From Bacteroides bouchesdurhonensis (GTDB lineage Bacteria; Bacteroidota; Bacteroidia; Bacteroidales; Bacteroidaceae), in assembly GCF_900155865.1 (NCBI RefSeq), contig NZ_LT707006.1, positions 4,509,779 through 4,573,778 of the forward strand: a stretch of DNA of 64,000 nucleotides, written 5' to 3'. This document shows positions 28,941 through 37,960 of the stretch, one piece after another (the first letter of the stretch is position 1; the number at the start of each line of letters is the position of its first letter). The notes beneath the pieces are model-generated. The model was not told the DNA's origin and made no database searches. It saw nothing but the letters and a program-made list of their open reading frames with translations. Position numbers and translations under genes: made by a program.

Positions 28941-30938
28941 ATGAGCATAGATACCAGTAATGCAGCTTTTCAGGATGCTCTCAACCTGATCCGATATACT
29001 CGCCAATCGGTTTTTCTTACCGGGAAAGCGGGTACCGGAAAATCAACATTCCTGCGTCATATCTGCGAACAGACCAAAAAGAAACACGTGGTTCTAGCAC
29101 CGACTGGTATTGCCGCGATCAATGCCGGAGGGAGTACTATGCACAGTTTTTTCAAACTGCCATTCTATCCTTTATTACCGGATGATCCGAATTTAAGTTT
29201 GCAACGTGGACGTATCCACGAATTTTTCAAATATACCAAGCCACACCGCAAACTGTTGGAACAGATCGAACTTGTGATTATCGACGAGATTTCAATGGTA
29301 CGGGCGGATATCATTGATGCGATTGATCGTATTCTACGTGTATATTCTCACAATTTACGCGAACCTTTCGGGGGAAAACAAATCTTGTTGGTAGGAGACG
29401 TATTCCAATTGGAACCTGTCGTAAAGAATGACGAACGAGAAATACTGAATCGTTCCTACCCTACTCCTTATTTTTTCTCTGCACGCGTATTCAACCAGAT
29501 CGATCTTGTATCCATTGAACTTCAAAAGGTGTATCGTCAGACTGACCAAGTGTTTGTCAATGTCCTCAATCATATTCGTACTAATACTGCCGGAGCTGCC
29601 GACTTGCAACTATTAAATACTCGTTACGGAACCCGGATTGAAGAATCGGAAGCTGATATGTATATTACCCTGGCTACCCGAAGGGATACGGTCGATTCTA
29701 TTAACGACAAGAAGTTAGCCGAACTTCCGGGAGAACCGATCACTTTTGAAGGAAGTATTGAAGGGGATTTTCCTGAAAGTAGTCTTCCGACCTCACAAGA
29801 ACTCGTATTAAAACCCGGAGCGCAGGTCATTTTTATCAAGAATGATTTCGACCGCCGATGGGTAAATGGTACTATTGGAGTCATTGCCGGTCTTGACGAA
29901 GAAGAAGAAACGATTTATGTCATAACCGATGATGGCAAAGAATGTGATGTGAAGAGGGAGTCATGGCGAAATATTCGTTATCGTTACAACGAGAAAACCA
30001 AGGAGATAGAAGAAGAAGTATTGGGTAGTTTCACACAATACCCTATTCGTCTGGCATGGGCTATTACTGTCCATAAAAGCCAGGGATTAACTTTTAGCCG
30101 GGTAGTTATAGATTTTACAGGGGGCGTGTTTGCAGGAGGCCAAGCTTATGTAGCTCTCAGCCGTTGCACCTCGTTAGATGGTATTCAATTGAAAAAGCCC
30201 ATTAATCGGGCAGATATCTTTGTCCGACCGGAAATAGTAAATTTTGCCGGACGCTTCAATGACCGACAAGCAATTGATAAAGCTTTGAAACAGGCACAAG
30301 CTGATATGCAATATGCTGCTGCCGGACATGCTTTCGATAAGGGAGACATGGAAGAATGTCTGGAACAATTCTTTCTTGCTATTCATTCGCGGTATGATAT
30401 TGAGAAACCCGTTGTCCGCCGTTTGATCCGCCGTAAACTTGGTATTATCAATACCTTAAAAGAGCAAAATAAAAATCTTAAAGAACAAATGAGAAAACAA
30501 CAGGAACAATTGCGTGAATATGCTCATGAATATGTATTGATGGGAAATGAATGTATCACCCAGGCACATGATGCACGAGCCGCTCTTGCCAACTACGACA
30601 AGGCTCTTAGTCTCGATCCCAATTATCTGGATGCATGGATTAGAAAAGGGATTACCCTTTTCAACCAAAAGCAATACTTCGATGCTGAAAATTGTTTTAA
30701 TACGGCTGTCAGTCTGAGACCGACTGAATTTAAAGCTGTTTATAATCGGGGAAAACTCCGACTAAAACTTGACAACACAGAAGGTGCTATTGCCGATCTG
30801 GACAAAGCAACTTCACTGAAACCGGAACATGCAGGTGCTCATGAACTCTTTGGTGATGCCCTGCTGAAAGTTGGAAAAGAAGAGGAAGCTGCCTTACAAT
30901 GGCGCATTGCTGAAGAAATCAGAAAGAAGAAACCATAA
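28941..30938 (+). CDS. Pif1/RecD-like helicase with C-terminal TPR domain
   Basis: 665 residues. The superfamily 1B helicase core covers about 1-440: Walker A GKAGTGKST (27-35), APTGIAAINAGGSTMHSFF, Walker B VIIDEISMVRADI, GDVFQLEPV (motif III), and the C-terminal motif WAITVHKSQGLTFSRVVIDF plus YVALSRC. Pif1-like enzymes unwind DNA 5' to 3', including G-quadruplexes. From about 500 there is a coiled coil (KEQNKNLKEQMRKQQEQL) and three tetratricopeptide repeats (for example ALANYDKALSLDPNYLDAW). The helicase-TPR fusion suggests recruitment by a protein partner. It is common in Bacteroides. Confidence 0.9.
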   Translation: MSIDTSNAAFQDALNLIRYTRQSVFLTGKAGTGKSTFLRHICEQTKKKHVVLAPTGIAAINAGGSTMHSFFKLPFYPLLPDDPNLSLQRGRIHEFFKYTKPHRKLLEQIELVIIDEISMVRADIIDAIDRILRVYSHNLREPFGGKQILLVGDVFQLEPVVKNDEREILNRSYPTPYFFSARVFNQIDLVSIELQKVYRQTDQVFVNVLNHIRTNTAGAADLQLLNTRYGTRIEESEADMYITLATRRDTVDSINDKKLAELPGEPITFEGSIEGDFPESSLPTSQELVLKPGAQVIFIKNDFDRRWVNGTIGVIAGLDEEEETIYVITDDGKECDVKRESWRNIRYRYNEKTKEIEEEVLGSFTQYPIRLAWAITVHKSQGLTFSRVVIDFTGGVFAGGQAYVALSRCTSLDGIQLKKPINRADIFVRPEIVNFAGRFNDRQAIDKALKQAQADMQYAAAGHAFDKGDMEECLEQFFLAIHSRYDIEKPVVRRLIRRKLGIINTLKEQNKNLKEQMRKQQEQLREYAHEYVLMGNECITQAHDARAALANYDKALSLDPNYLDAWIRKGITLFNQKQYFDAENCFNTAVSLRPTEFKAVYNRGKLRLKLDNTEGAIADLDKATSLKPEHAGAHELFGDALLKVGKEEEAALQWRIAEEIRKKKP

Positions 30939-30943
30939 AATCA

Positions 30944-30974
30944 TTTGGTTTTTACAATTGAAAACGTAACTTTG
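30944..30974 (+). promoter_or_regulatory. Promoter of S8 protease/PorV-like/AsmA unit
   Basis: TTTGG (30944-30948) and TAACTTTG (30967-30974) are 18 bp apart. The leader is about 45 nt. Confidence 0.65.
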
Positions 30975-31025
30975 TGCAACTCTTCGTTGTTTAATAGCTG
31001 ATTAGATAGATTTAATACTTGTTAT

Positions 31026-32837
31026 ATGAAGAAATTTATTTTATTGTTTCTTTCCATCTGCTGGCTGACCGCTTGTAGTGACGAAACAGATTTCAATATC
31101 TCCTCTGAAGAGGAAATTGTAATAGATAACACGACACCTGATTTTTCAGAAGATGATGTTGTGAAAGGTCTAATGAGAATCAAACTAAAAGAAGAACCGA
31201 AAGAACAGGTAACTGTCAGAAGTATCAACGGAAAGGTTTCCACAGGAATACAAGCTTTAGATGGTTCTGCTTCTATCCTTAAGGTTACCCGAATGGAACG
31301 TACTTTCCCTTACTCTGAGAAATATGAAGAACGTACACGCAGAGAAGGATTACATCTTTGGTATGACGTATGGTACTCAGAAGAAGTAGCAACGACTCGT
31401 GCTGTAAATGATATCAAAATATTGGATGGAGTAGAGATTGCTTGTCCTGTCCATAAAGTTTCAACCAGAGCTGCTGTACTTCCTTGGGATGATCCGTATA
31501 TTGACAAGCAATGGAACTTCTATAATCCGGGAACTGAAGATTGGCAAGTAGCCGGTGCAGATATCCGGTTAGCAGATGTATGGGAACAATACAACGGAAA
31601 TCCCAATATCATCGTAGCAGTAATAGACGAAGGTGTAGATGTTACTCACCCGGATTTATATGATAATTTATGGATAAATCCGAATGAAATCCCTGGAAAT
31701 GGTATAGATGATGATGGGAATGGATATATAGATGATGTACATGGTTACAATTTTGCAGCTAATAGTCCTCATATAAGCCCATACAGTCATGCTACACATG
31801 TAGCAGGAATTATTGGTGCCGTTAACAATAACGGGGAAGGAGTATCTGGAATTGCAGGCGGAAACGGTACTCCAAACAGTGGAGTAAAAATCATGTGTTG
31901 CCAAATGCTTGATGGCTTTCGTGATTCAAAAGGTGCTTCTGCCATCAAATACGCAGCAGACAACGGAGCAATTATTTGCCAAAACAGTTGGGGATATGAC
32001 AATAACAGTTCATTAGATCCTGTTGATAAAGAAGCCATTGACTATTTTATTAAATATGCCGGTTGTGATAATGATGGGAATCAATTACCTGACAGCCCTA
32101 TGAAGGGAGGTATTGTTCTTTTTGCTACGAATAACAACAATAGTTCCAATCCTAAAAACGCAACTCCGGCAGACTATGAGAAAGTAATAGGAGTGGCAGC
32201 GATAGGTGCTGATTATAAAAAAGGTTCTTACTCGAATTACGGTGAGTATATAGATATCTGTGCTCCGGGCGGAGAAAACAAAAAGTTAAATCCTAACAAT
32301 GTTGTACCTGATAAAGAAATATATAGTACATTCTCATATGGTGCATACGGCTATCTATATGGAGCTTCTATGGCATGTCCCCATGTTTCCGGCGTGGCTG
32401 CTCTTGTTATTGAAAAGTACGGAGTTGGGAAAAAGGGCTTTACAGCAGAACAGCTAAAAGAAATTCTGTTAAGCACTGCTTATGATGTTGATTCTTACAA
32501 CCCCAATTATATCGGTCAATTAGGTAATGGATGTGTAAATGCAAAGGCAGCTCTACAAGCAGAACTTCCCAATATTGAAACTAACAGCAAAAACTTTCTT
32601 TTAAAGTCAAACCCGGTTACTAATGGAATATTATTATTTCGTGTAAATTATGAATTGGGAGGAAATGCAACTGTTACAATTTATAATAATCTGGGCAACA
32701 AAGTATTCCGTAAAAGTATTACTGCTAAACAATATATGACGACTTCGCTGGATATAAGCAAATTAGCGGGAGGATATTATACGATGGAATACGAATGTAA
32801 TGGTAAAAACATTAAAGAAAGGTTCATTAAATATTAA
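31026..32837 (+). CDS. Subtilisin-like (S8) lipoprotein protease with type IX-like C-terminal domain
   Basis: 603 residues. The lipobox is LTAC with C17, then SDETD, an acidic surface-export signal. After a propeptide-like region (about 30-180) comes the S8 domain with the full triad: D201 (AVIDEGVDVTHPD), H255 (HATHVAG), S448 (GASMACPHVSG), and the oxyanion N320 in CQNSWG. The last 75 residues (about 528-603; NPVTNGILLF, VTIYNNLGNKV, DISKLAGGYYTMEY, KERFIKY) have the layout of a Por secretion (T9SS type A) sorting domain. A lipoprotein signal and such a domain on one protein is unusual. A PorV-like barrel gene follows 20 bp later. Confidence 0.9.
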   Translation: MKKFILLFLSICWLTACSDETDFNISSEEEIVIDNTTPDFSEDDVVKGLMRIKLKEEPKEQVTVRSINGKVSTGIQALDGSASILKVTRMERTFPYSEKYEERTRREGLHLWYDVWYSEEVATTRAVNDIKILDGVEIACPVHKVSTRAAVLPWDDPYIDKQWNFYNPGTEDWQVAGADIRLADVWEQYNGNPNIIVAVIDEGVDVTHPDLYDNLWINPNEIPGNGIDDDGNGYIDDVHGYNFAANSPHISPYSHATHVAGIIGAVNNNGEGVSGIAGGNGTPNSGVKIMCCQMLDGFRDSKGASAIKYAADNGAIICQNSWGYDNNSSLDPVDKEAIDYFIKYAGCDNDGNQLPDSPMKGGIVLFATNNNNSSNPKNATPADYEKVIGVAAIGADYKKGSYSNYGEYIDICAPGGENKKLNPNNVVPDKEIYSTFSYGAYGYLYGASMACPHVSGVAALVIEKYGVGKKGFTAEQLKEILLSTAYDVDSYNPNYIGQLGNGCVNAKAALQAELPNIETNSKNFLLKSNPVTNGILLFRVNYELGGNATVTIYNNLGNKVFRKSITAKQYMTTSLDISKLAGGYYTMEYECNGKNIKERFIKY

Positions 32838-32857
32838 TTTAAACCGAATATATACAT

Positions 32858-33841
32858 ATGAAAAAAATAGTGCTCAGTATCCTTATCCTTACTTTCGCAT
32901 GGAATGTAAAAGCACAGGATGATTTAGCTCCTATCAATACCGGAGCAGTCAACTTCCTTACTATTACCCCTGATGCACGTAGCGCAGGAATGGGAGGTGC
33001 AAGTGTTGCACTACCCGGCAACAATAATGCTGTTTTTTATAACGGAGCAACATCGGTTATCAGCCCTGAAAATGGAGGTGTCACTTATACTTTTGCACCT
33101 ATCATGCGCGACTATGATTCCGGACATTCTTTAAACAGCCTTGGTGGTTTTTATAAAATCAATCAACGCAATGTCATTTTGGGTGGATTTCGTTATTACA
33201 ATTATCCCTCTTTGGATGTATTTAATAGTAATAATGAAAAATACGAAAGCATAAGTCCTAAAGAATGGGTGATTGATTTGGGATATGCACGCGAAATAAT
33301 TCCTAACTTAGCTGTATCGGCAACAGCCAAGCTGATCCATTCTGATATGGGTAGTTTTGGAGGTGCCAAAAGTGCAAATGCCTTTGCTGTCGATTTTGGT
33401 GCTATTTATCGAAGAAGTTTCAAACTTCTGAATGATGCAAGTTGGACAGCCGGAGTTCAATTCAGTAATCTTGGTTCAAAAGTCAAGTATCTGAATACTA
33501 AAGAAAGTCTGCCTGCTTTTGTTAAAGCCGGCGGTTCGGTCGATTTATCTTTTAATCAGATCCACCGATTGATAGTGGCTGCCGATTTAGGTTACAGAAT
33601 GTTTCCTTCTGACGTACGGTCGCTCGGAGTCAGTGCAGGAGCTGAATATACTTTAGTGAAACATTTCAAATTCCGAGGAGGATATCATTATGGAGACAAA
33701 AAGAAAGGAGATGCAAGTTATGCTACAGCAGGCTTAGGAGTACATTATCTTGGGGGACAAGTAGACTTTTCATGGTTGTTTGCGGAAAAGAATATTCCTA
33801 TGAGAAACTCCTACTGGTTATCTTTCGGTTACGCTTTCTAA
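32858..33841 (+). CDS. PorV/PorQ-like outer membrane barrel protein
   Basis: 327 residues with a signal peptide (ending VKAQ). The start of the mature part, NTGAVNFLTITPDARSAGMGGASVALPGNNNAVFYNGA, is the classic PorV/PorQ opening in which AR.AGMG.A and the N.A.. pattern are conserved; the C-terminus SYWLSFGYAF ends in the barrel phenylalanine. PorV and PorQ are 14-stranded barrels that receive type IX cargo from the translocon and help in its release or lipid attachment. Here the gene follows a protease with a type IX-like domain, making an enzyme-carrier pair. No other type IX component is present in the window. Confidence 0.85.
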   Translation: MKKIVLSILILTFAWNVKAQDDLAPINTGAVNFLTITPDARSAGMGGASVALPGNNNAVFYNGATSVISPENGGVTYTFAPIMRDYDSGHSLNSLGGFYKINQRNVILGGFRYYNYPSLDVFNSNNEKYESISPKEWVIDLGYAREIIPNLAVSATAKLIHSDMGSFGGAKSANAFAVDFGAIYRRSFKLLNDASWTAGVQFSNLGSKVKYLNTKESLPAFVKAGGSVDLSFNQIHRLIVAADLGYRMFPSDVRSLGVSAGAEYTLVKHFKFRGGYHYGDKKKGDASYATAGLGVHYLGGQVDFSWLFAEKNIPMRNSYWLSFGYAF

Positions 33842-33879
33842 CAGAATTTATTATTTACTCAACAATAAAAAGTCGTTTT

Positions 33880-36396
33880 ATGAAAAAAGGTTTGAAAATC
33901 GCAGCTATCACAGTAGGAGTCATTATTATACTTATGCTCCTCATCCCCTTTGCCTTCCAAGGTAAAATAGCAGGGATTGTAAAAACAGAAGGCAATAAAA
34001 TGCTTAATGCACAATTTGATTTTAAAGACCTAAGTATTAGCTTATTCCGAGATTTTCCACAAGCTTCTGTCATACTAGAAGATTTCTGGTTGAAAGGAAC
34101 AGGTGAATTTGCTAATGATACTCTTGTACAAGCAGGAAAAGTAACAGCTGCTATCAATCTGTTTTCTCTCTTTGGAGATAACGGATACGATATTTCAAAA
34201 ATTTCTATTGAAGATACTCGTCTACATGCTATTGTTCTTCCCGACGGACGTGCCAATTGGGATATTATGAAACCCGATTCAACGGAAAACTTAAATACGT
34301 CTGAGGAAAATACAGAAGAATCCTCCCCTTTCAAAGTCAAATTACAACGTTTTGTAATCAAGGATATGGACTTGATTTATGATGACCAACAAGGCAAAAT
34401 GTATGCAGATATCCGCAAGTTCAATGCTCTATGTGCCGGAGATTTAAGTAGTGACCACACCACTCTGAAGTTGGAAGCTGCCACTGAAGCACTAACTTAT
34501 CAAATGAATGGCATTCCTTTTCTTGCTAATGCAAAGATTTCTACAAAAATGGACGTAGACGCCGATCTGGCCAACAATAAATATACATTAAAGGATAATA
34601 CCTTCCAACTTAATGCAATTAAAGCAGGAATCGATGGATGGGTTGCTTTAGAAGACCCGGCAATCGACATGGATTTGAAACTTAATACCAATGATATAGG
34701 GTTTAAAGAGATTCTGTCACTCATTCCTGCCATCTATGCAACCGAATTTTCCAGCTTAAAGACGGATGGAACTGCCACTCTTACTGCATCAGCCAAAGGT
34801 ATTTTACAAGGAGACACTGTTCCTTCATTCAATATCGATATGCAAGTCAAAAACGCCATGTTCCGTTATCCTGCTTTACCGGCAGGTGTAGACCAAATCA
34901 ATATTAGTGCCAATGTACAGAATCCAGGAGGTAACATTGACCTAACTACTATCAACATCAACCCTTTCAGTTTCAACCTAGCAGGTAATCCGTTTAAACT
35001 GATAGCTGACGTAAAGACTCCGATCAGTGATCCGGACTTCAAAGCAGAAGCCAAAGGTATACTCAACTTGGGAATGATCAAACAGGTTTATCCAATGGAT
35101 GACATGGCTCTGAACGGAACAATTAATGCCGATATGCAAATGTCCGGACGGCTTTCATATATAGAAAAGGAACAATATGATGATTTCAAAGCATCCGGTA
35201 CGATTAATCTGACGGATATGAAACTCAAAATGAAAGATATGCCGGATGTGGAAATAAAGAAATCACTCTTTACTTTTACCCCTCAATATCTCCAACTAAG
35301 CGAAACTACCGTCAATATGGGTAAGAATGACATTACAGCCGATAGTCGTTTCGAGAACTATATAGGGTATGCATTGAAAGGTACGACTTTAAAAGGCAAT
35401 CTTAATATTCATTCGAATTATTTTAATCTGAACGATTTTATGACTGCTTCGACTGATAGTACAGCCACTGCCTCAACTTCGGGTGAAGCCAGTGCAACTG
35501 ATTCTATTCCAGTAACAGGTGTTTTCGAAGTTCCCAGTAATCTTGATCTTCAAATGGATGCAAACTTAAAGCAAGTATTGCTTGACAAAATGGCATTCAA
35601 CAATATGAACGGCAAACTTATCATTAAGGATGGCAAAGTAGATATGAAGAATCTCTCCATGAACACAATGGGAGGCAATGCAGTTATGAATGGCTACTAC
35701 TCTACTGCCAACGCGAAGAAACCGGAAGTAAAAGCTGGGTTCAAACTCACAGATATCAGTTTTTCGCAAGCATACAAAGAGCTGGATATGATACAGAAAC
35801 TCGCTCCAATTTTTGAGAATCTGAAAGGTAATTTCTCCGGTGGTATCAACATACTGACAGATTTGGATGCAACTATGAGTCCGGTATTAAATACCCTACA
35901 AGGAGATGGCAGCTTATCTGTACGTGATCTTAGCCTCAGTGGAGTAAAATCCATTGACCAGATTGCCGATGCCATCAAACAACCAAGCCTTAAAGACATG
36001 AAGGTGAAAGATATGAAAATAGATTTCACGATTAAGGATGGTAGGGTCAATACCCAACCTTTCGATATTAAAATGGGAGATTATACATTGAATCTTTCCG
36101 GTAGCACCGGCCTGGATCAGACGATTGATTATACAGGTAAGATCAAACTTCCCGCTTCTGCCAATTTTGCTAAAATATCGACGGTAGATCTGAAAATCGA
36201 CGGTTCATTTAGTTCTCCCAAAGTCAATGTCGATATGAAGAGTATGGCGAATCAAGCTATTGAATCTGCAGCCGAAGAAGCAATCGGTCAATTGGGTAAA
36301 AAGCTAGGTCTGGACGGTGGATCTAATGCGAATAAAGATTCTGTCAAACAAAAAGCGACAGAGAAAGCTTTAGATCTCTTGAAGAAATTGAAATAG
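33880..36396 (+). CDS. AsmA-like envelope protein
   Basis: About 838 residues from ATG 33880; the longer frame starts within the PorV-like gene and lacks the signal anchor. One N-terminal membrane segment (about 8-27) is followed by a long periplasmic beta-rich part: the AsmA N-terminal block (NAQFDFKDLSISLFRDFPQASVILEDF), repeated small beta modules, and a C-terminal AsmA_2-like part (LPASANFAKISTVDLKIDGSFSSPKVNVD). AsmA-like proteins form periplasmic bridges for phospholipid transport and affect outer-membrane assembly. It lies 38 bp after the barrel gene; a YciO-like gene follows 15 bp later. Confidence 0.88.
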   Translation: MKKGLKIAAITVGVIIILMLLIPFAFQGKIAGIVKTEGNKMLNAQFDFKDLSISLFRDFPQASVILEDFWLKGTGEFANDTLVQAGKVTAAINLFSLFGDNGYDISKISIEDTRLHAIVLPDGRANWDIMKPDSTENLNTSEENTEESSPFKVKLQRFVIKDMDLIYDDQQGKMYADIRKFNALCAGDLSSDHTTLKLEAATEALTYQMNGIPFLANAKISTKMDVDADLANNKYTLKDNTFQLNAIKAGIDGWVALEDPAIDMDLKLNTNDIGFKEILSLIPAIYATEFSSLKTDGTATLTASAKGILQGDTVPSFNIDMQVKNAMFRYPALPAGVDQINISANVQNPGGNIDLTTININPFSFNLAGNPFKLIADVKTPISDPDFKAEAKGILNLGMIKQVYPMDDMALNGTINADMQMSGRLSYIEKEQYDDFKASGTINLTDMKLKMKDMPDVEIKKSLFTFTPQYLQLSETTVNMGKNDITADSRFENYIGYALKGTTLKGNLNIHSNYFNLNDFMTASTDSTATASTSGEASATDSIPVTGVFEVPSNLDLQMDANLKQVLLDKMAFNNMNGKLIIKDGKVDMKNLSMNTMGGNAVMNGYYSTANAKKPEVKAGFKLTDISFSQAYKELDMIQKLAPIFENLKGNFSGGINILTDLDATMSPVLNTLQGDGSLSVRDLSLSGVKSIDQIADAIKQPSLKDMKVKDMKIDFTIKDGRVNTQPFDIKMGDYTLNLSGSTGLDQTIDYTGKIKLPASANFAKISTVDLKIDGSFSSPKVNVDMKSMANQAIESAAEEAIGQLGKKLGLDGGSNANKDSVKQKATEKALDLLKKLK

Positions 36397-36411
36397 ATAA
36401 AAAGTAAACTT

Positions 36412-37026
36412 ATGCTTTTAAAACTATATGATAAAAATAATAACCAGCAAGATTTGCAACGGGTTATTGACATCTTAAATGATGGCGGACTTATCATTTA
36501 TCCTACAGATACGACGTATGCCATTGGTTGCCACGGACTGAAAGAACGTGCTATCGAACGCATCTGCCGAATCAAAGACATCGATCCACGCAAAAACAAT
36601 TTATCTATCATCTGTTATGATTTAAGCAGTATCAGTGAATACGCCAAAGTGGACAATAGCGTTTTCAAACTGATGAAACATAATCTTCCCGGTCCGTTCA
36701 CTTTTATTCTGAATGGAACAAACCGTCTGCCCAAAATCTTCCGTAACCGGAAAGAAGTAGGTATTCGTATGCCTAACAACCATATTATACGTGAAATAGC
36801 TCGCCTATTGGATGCTCCCATTATGACTACTACTCTCCCTTACAAGGAGCATGAGGAACTGGAATATATGACTGATCCGGAATTAATAAATGAAAAATTC
36901 GGAGATATCGTAGATCTGGTAATCGATGGAGGTATCGGAGGAATAGAACCATCAACAGTGGTAAAATGTACAGATGTTGAACCGGAAATAGTCCGGCAAG
37001 GTAAAGGCTGGTTGGAAGAAATCTAA
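36412..37026 (+). CDS. YciO/TsaC-family (Sua5-YrdC) protein
   Basis: 204 residues spanning one YrdC domain: PTDTTYAIGCHGL, the KRICRIKD-like ERICRIKDIDPRKNN, LPGPFTFIL, GIRMPNN and ending at a threonylcarbamoyl-type pocket (TTTLP, EPSTVVKCTDVEPEIVRQGKG). Family members make threonylcarbamoyl-AMP for t6A in tRNA. The length and the spacing of motifs look closer to E. coli YciO than to TsaC, and YciO activity is weaker and less well defined, so I do not give a symbol. It follows the AsmA-like gene closely and ends at a clear terminator. Confidence 0.85.
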   Translation: MLLKLYDKNNNQQDLQRVIDILNDGGLIIYPTDTTYAIGCHGLKERAIERICRIKDIDPRKNNLSIICYDLSSISEYAKVDNSVFKLMKHNLPGPFTFILNGTNRLPKIFRNRKEVGIRMPNNHIIREIARLLDAPIMTTTLPYKEHEELEYMTDPELINEKFGDIVDLVIDGGIGGIEPSTVVKCTDVEPEIVRQGKGWLEEI

Positions 37027-37039
37027 GAGACTTGATATA

Positions 37040-37079
37040 AAATGGGCTACCATCACTTCAAACGTGAGGCAGCCCATTT
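37040..37079. terminator. Bidirectional terminator
   Basis: AAATGGGCT (37040-37048) pairs with AGCCCATTT (37071-37079), with an inner partial stem. It serves the YciO-like gene and, on the other strand, nagB, which ends 24 bp away. Confidence 0.8.
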
Positions 37080-37103
37080 CTTATTTCAATTAAGAATTAC
37101 CGA

Positions 37104-37916
37104 TTACTTAATTAATGATTCCGGATCCAAATGTCCGGCTTCAATATCTTTAAAATAACGGTAAGTACCCACTCGCAGTTCTTCAGTCGCAGCATCATCA
37201 CAAACAATGATTCCTTTTTCATGCATCTGCAAAGCACTAATAGTCCACATTTGAGTGATTGGTCCCTCTACTGCTTGATACAATGCACGAGCCTTATTAT
37301 GGCCATTAACGATAATCATCACTTCCTTAGCAGAAAGTACAGTACCTACACCCACAGTCAAAGCTGTTTTAGGAACCTTATTAATATCATTATCAAAGAA
37401 ACGGGAGTTGGCAATAATCGTATCTGTAGTCAGCGTTTTCTGACGGGTACGTGAAGTTAAAGAGGATCCCGGTTCATTGAAAGCAATATGTCCGTCAGGA
37501 CCGATCCCCCCCATGAAAAGGTCGATACCACCATAAGACTTAATTTTTTCTTCATAACGTGCACATTCTGCATCCAAATCAGGAGCATTACCGTTCAGAA
37601 TGTTAGTATTCTCCGGTTTGATATCAATGTGGCCAAAGAAATTGTTCCACATAAATGAATAGTAACTCTCCGGATGTTCTTTCGGTAATCCTACATATTC
37701 ATCCATGTTGAATGTTACAACATTCTGGAAAGAAACGATTCCTTTTTTATTCAGATCAATCAAAGCTTTATACATACCCAAAGGAGAAGATCCGGTAGGG
37801 CAACCCAATACAAATGGTTCATCAGGAGTTGGATTGGCAGATTTTATTTTAGCAGCAACATAATGTGCAGCCCACAGAGATACGGACTGATAGTCCGGCT
37901 GAATAATAAGTCTCAT
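37104..37916 (-). CDS. nagB: Glucosamine-6-phosphate deaminase
   Basis: 270 residues, the usual size of hexameric NagB, which converts glucosamine 6-phosphate to fructose 6-phosphate and ammonia. Seen: LGCPTGSSPLGMY substrate loop, FNMDEYVGL with the catalytic aspartate, NGNAPDLDAECARYEEKI, FMGGIGPDGHIAFNEPGSSL with the catalytic His, and TVGVGTVLSAKEVMI. It feeds hexosamines from host mucin or peptidoglycan into glycolysis in the cytoplasm. It is transcribed alone, 44 bp after the flavodiiron gene on the same strand (downstream of it), so a shared transcript is possible. Confidence 0.95.
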   Translation of the reverse strand: MRLIIQPDYQSVSLWAAHYVAAKIKSANPTPDEPFVLGCPTGSSPLGMYKALIDLNKKGIVSFQNVVTFNMDEYVGLPKEHPESYYSFMWNNFFGHIDIKPENTNILNGNAPDLDAECARYEEKIKSYGGIDLFMGGIGPDGHIAFNEPGSSLTSRTRQKTLTTDTIIANSRFFDNDINKVPKTALTVGVGTVLSAKEVMIIVNGHNKARALYQAVEGPITQMWTISALQMHEKGIIVCDDAATEELRVGTYRYFKDIEAGHLDPESLIK

Positions 37917-37960
37917 AAGTCGATTATTTTATAGGTTAGTCAAATATTTTTCTATCACTA

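Noticed and set aside
22737..30938. Kinase, M16 protease and helicases as a phage-defence island
   Set aside because: The genes lie in separate transcription units among housekeeping genes, and no known defence signature links them.
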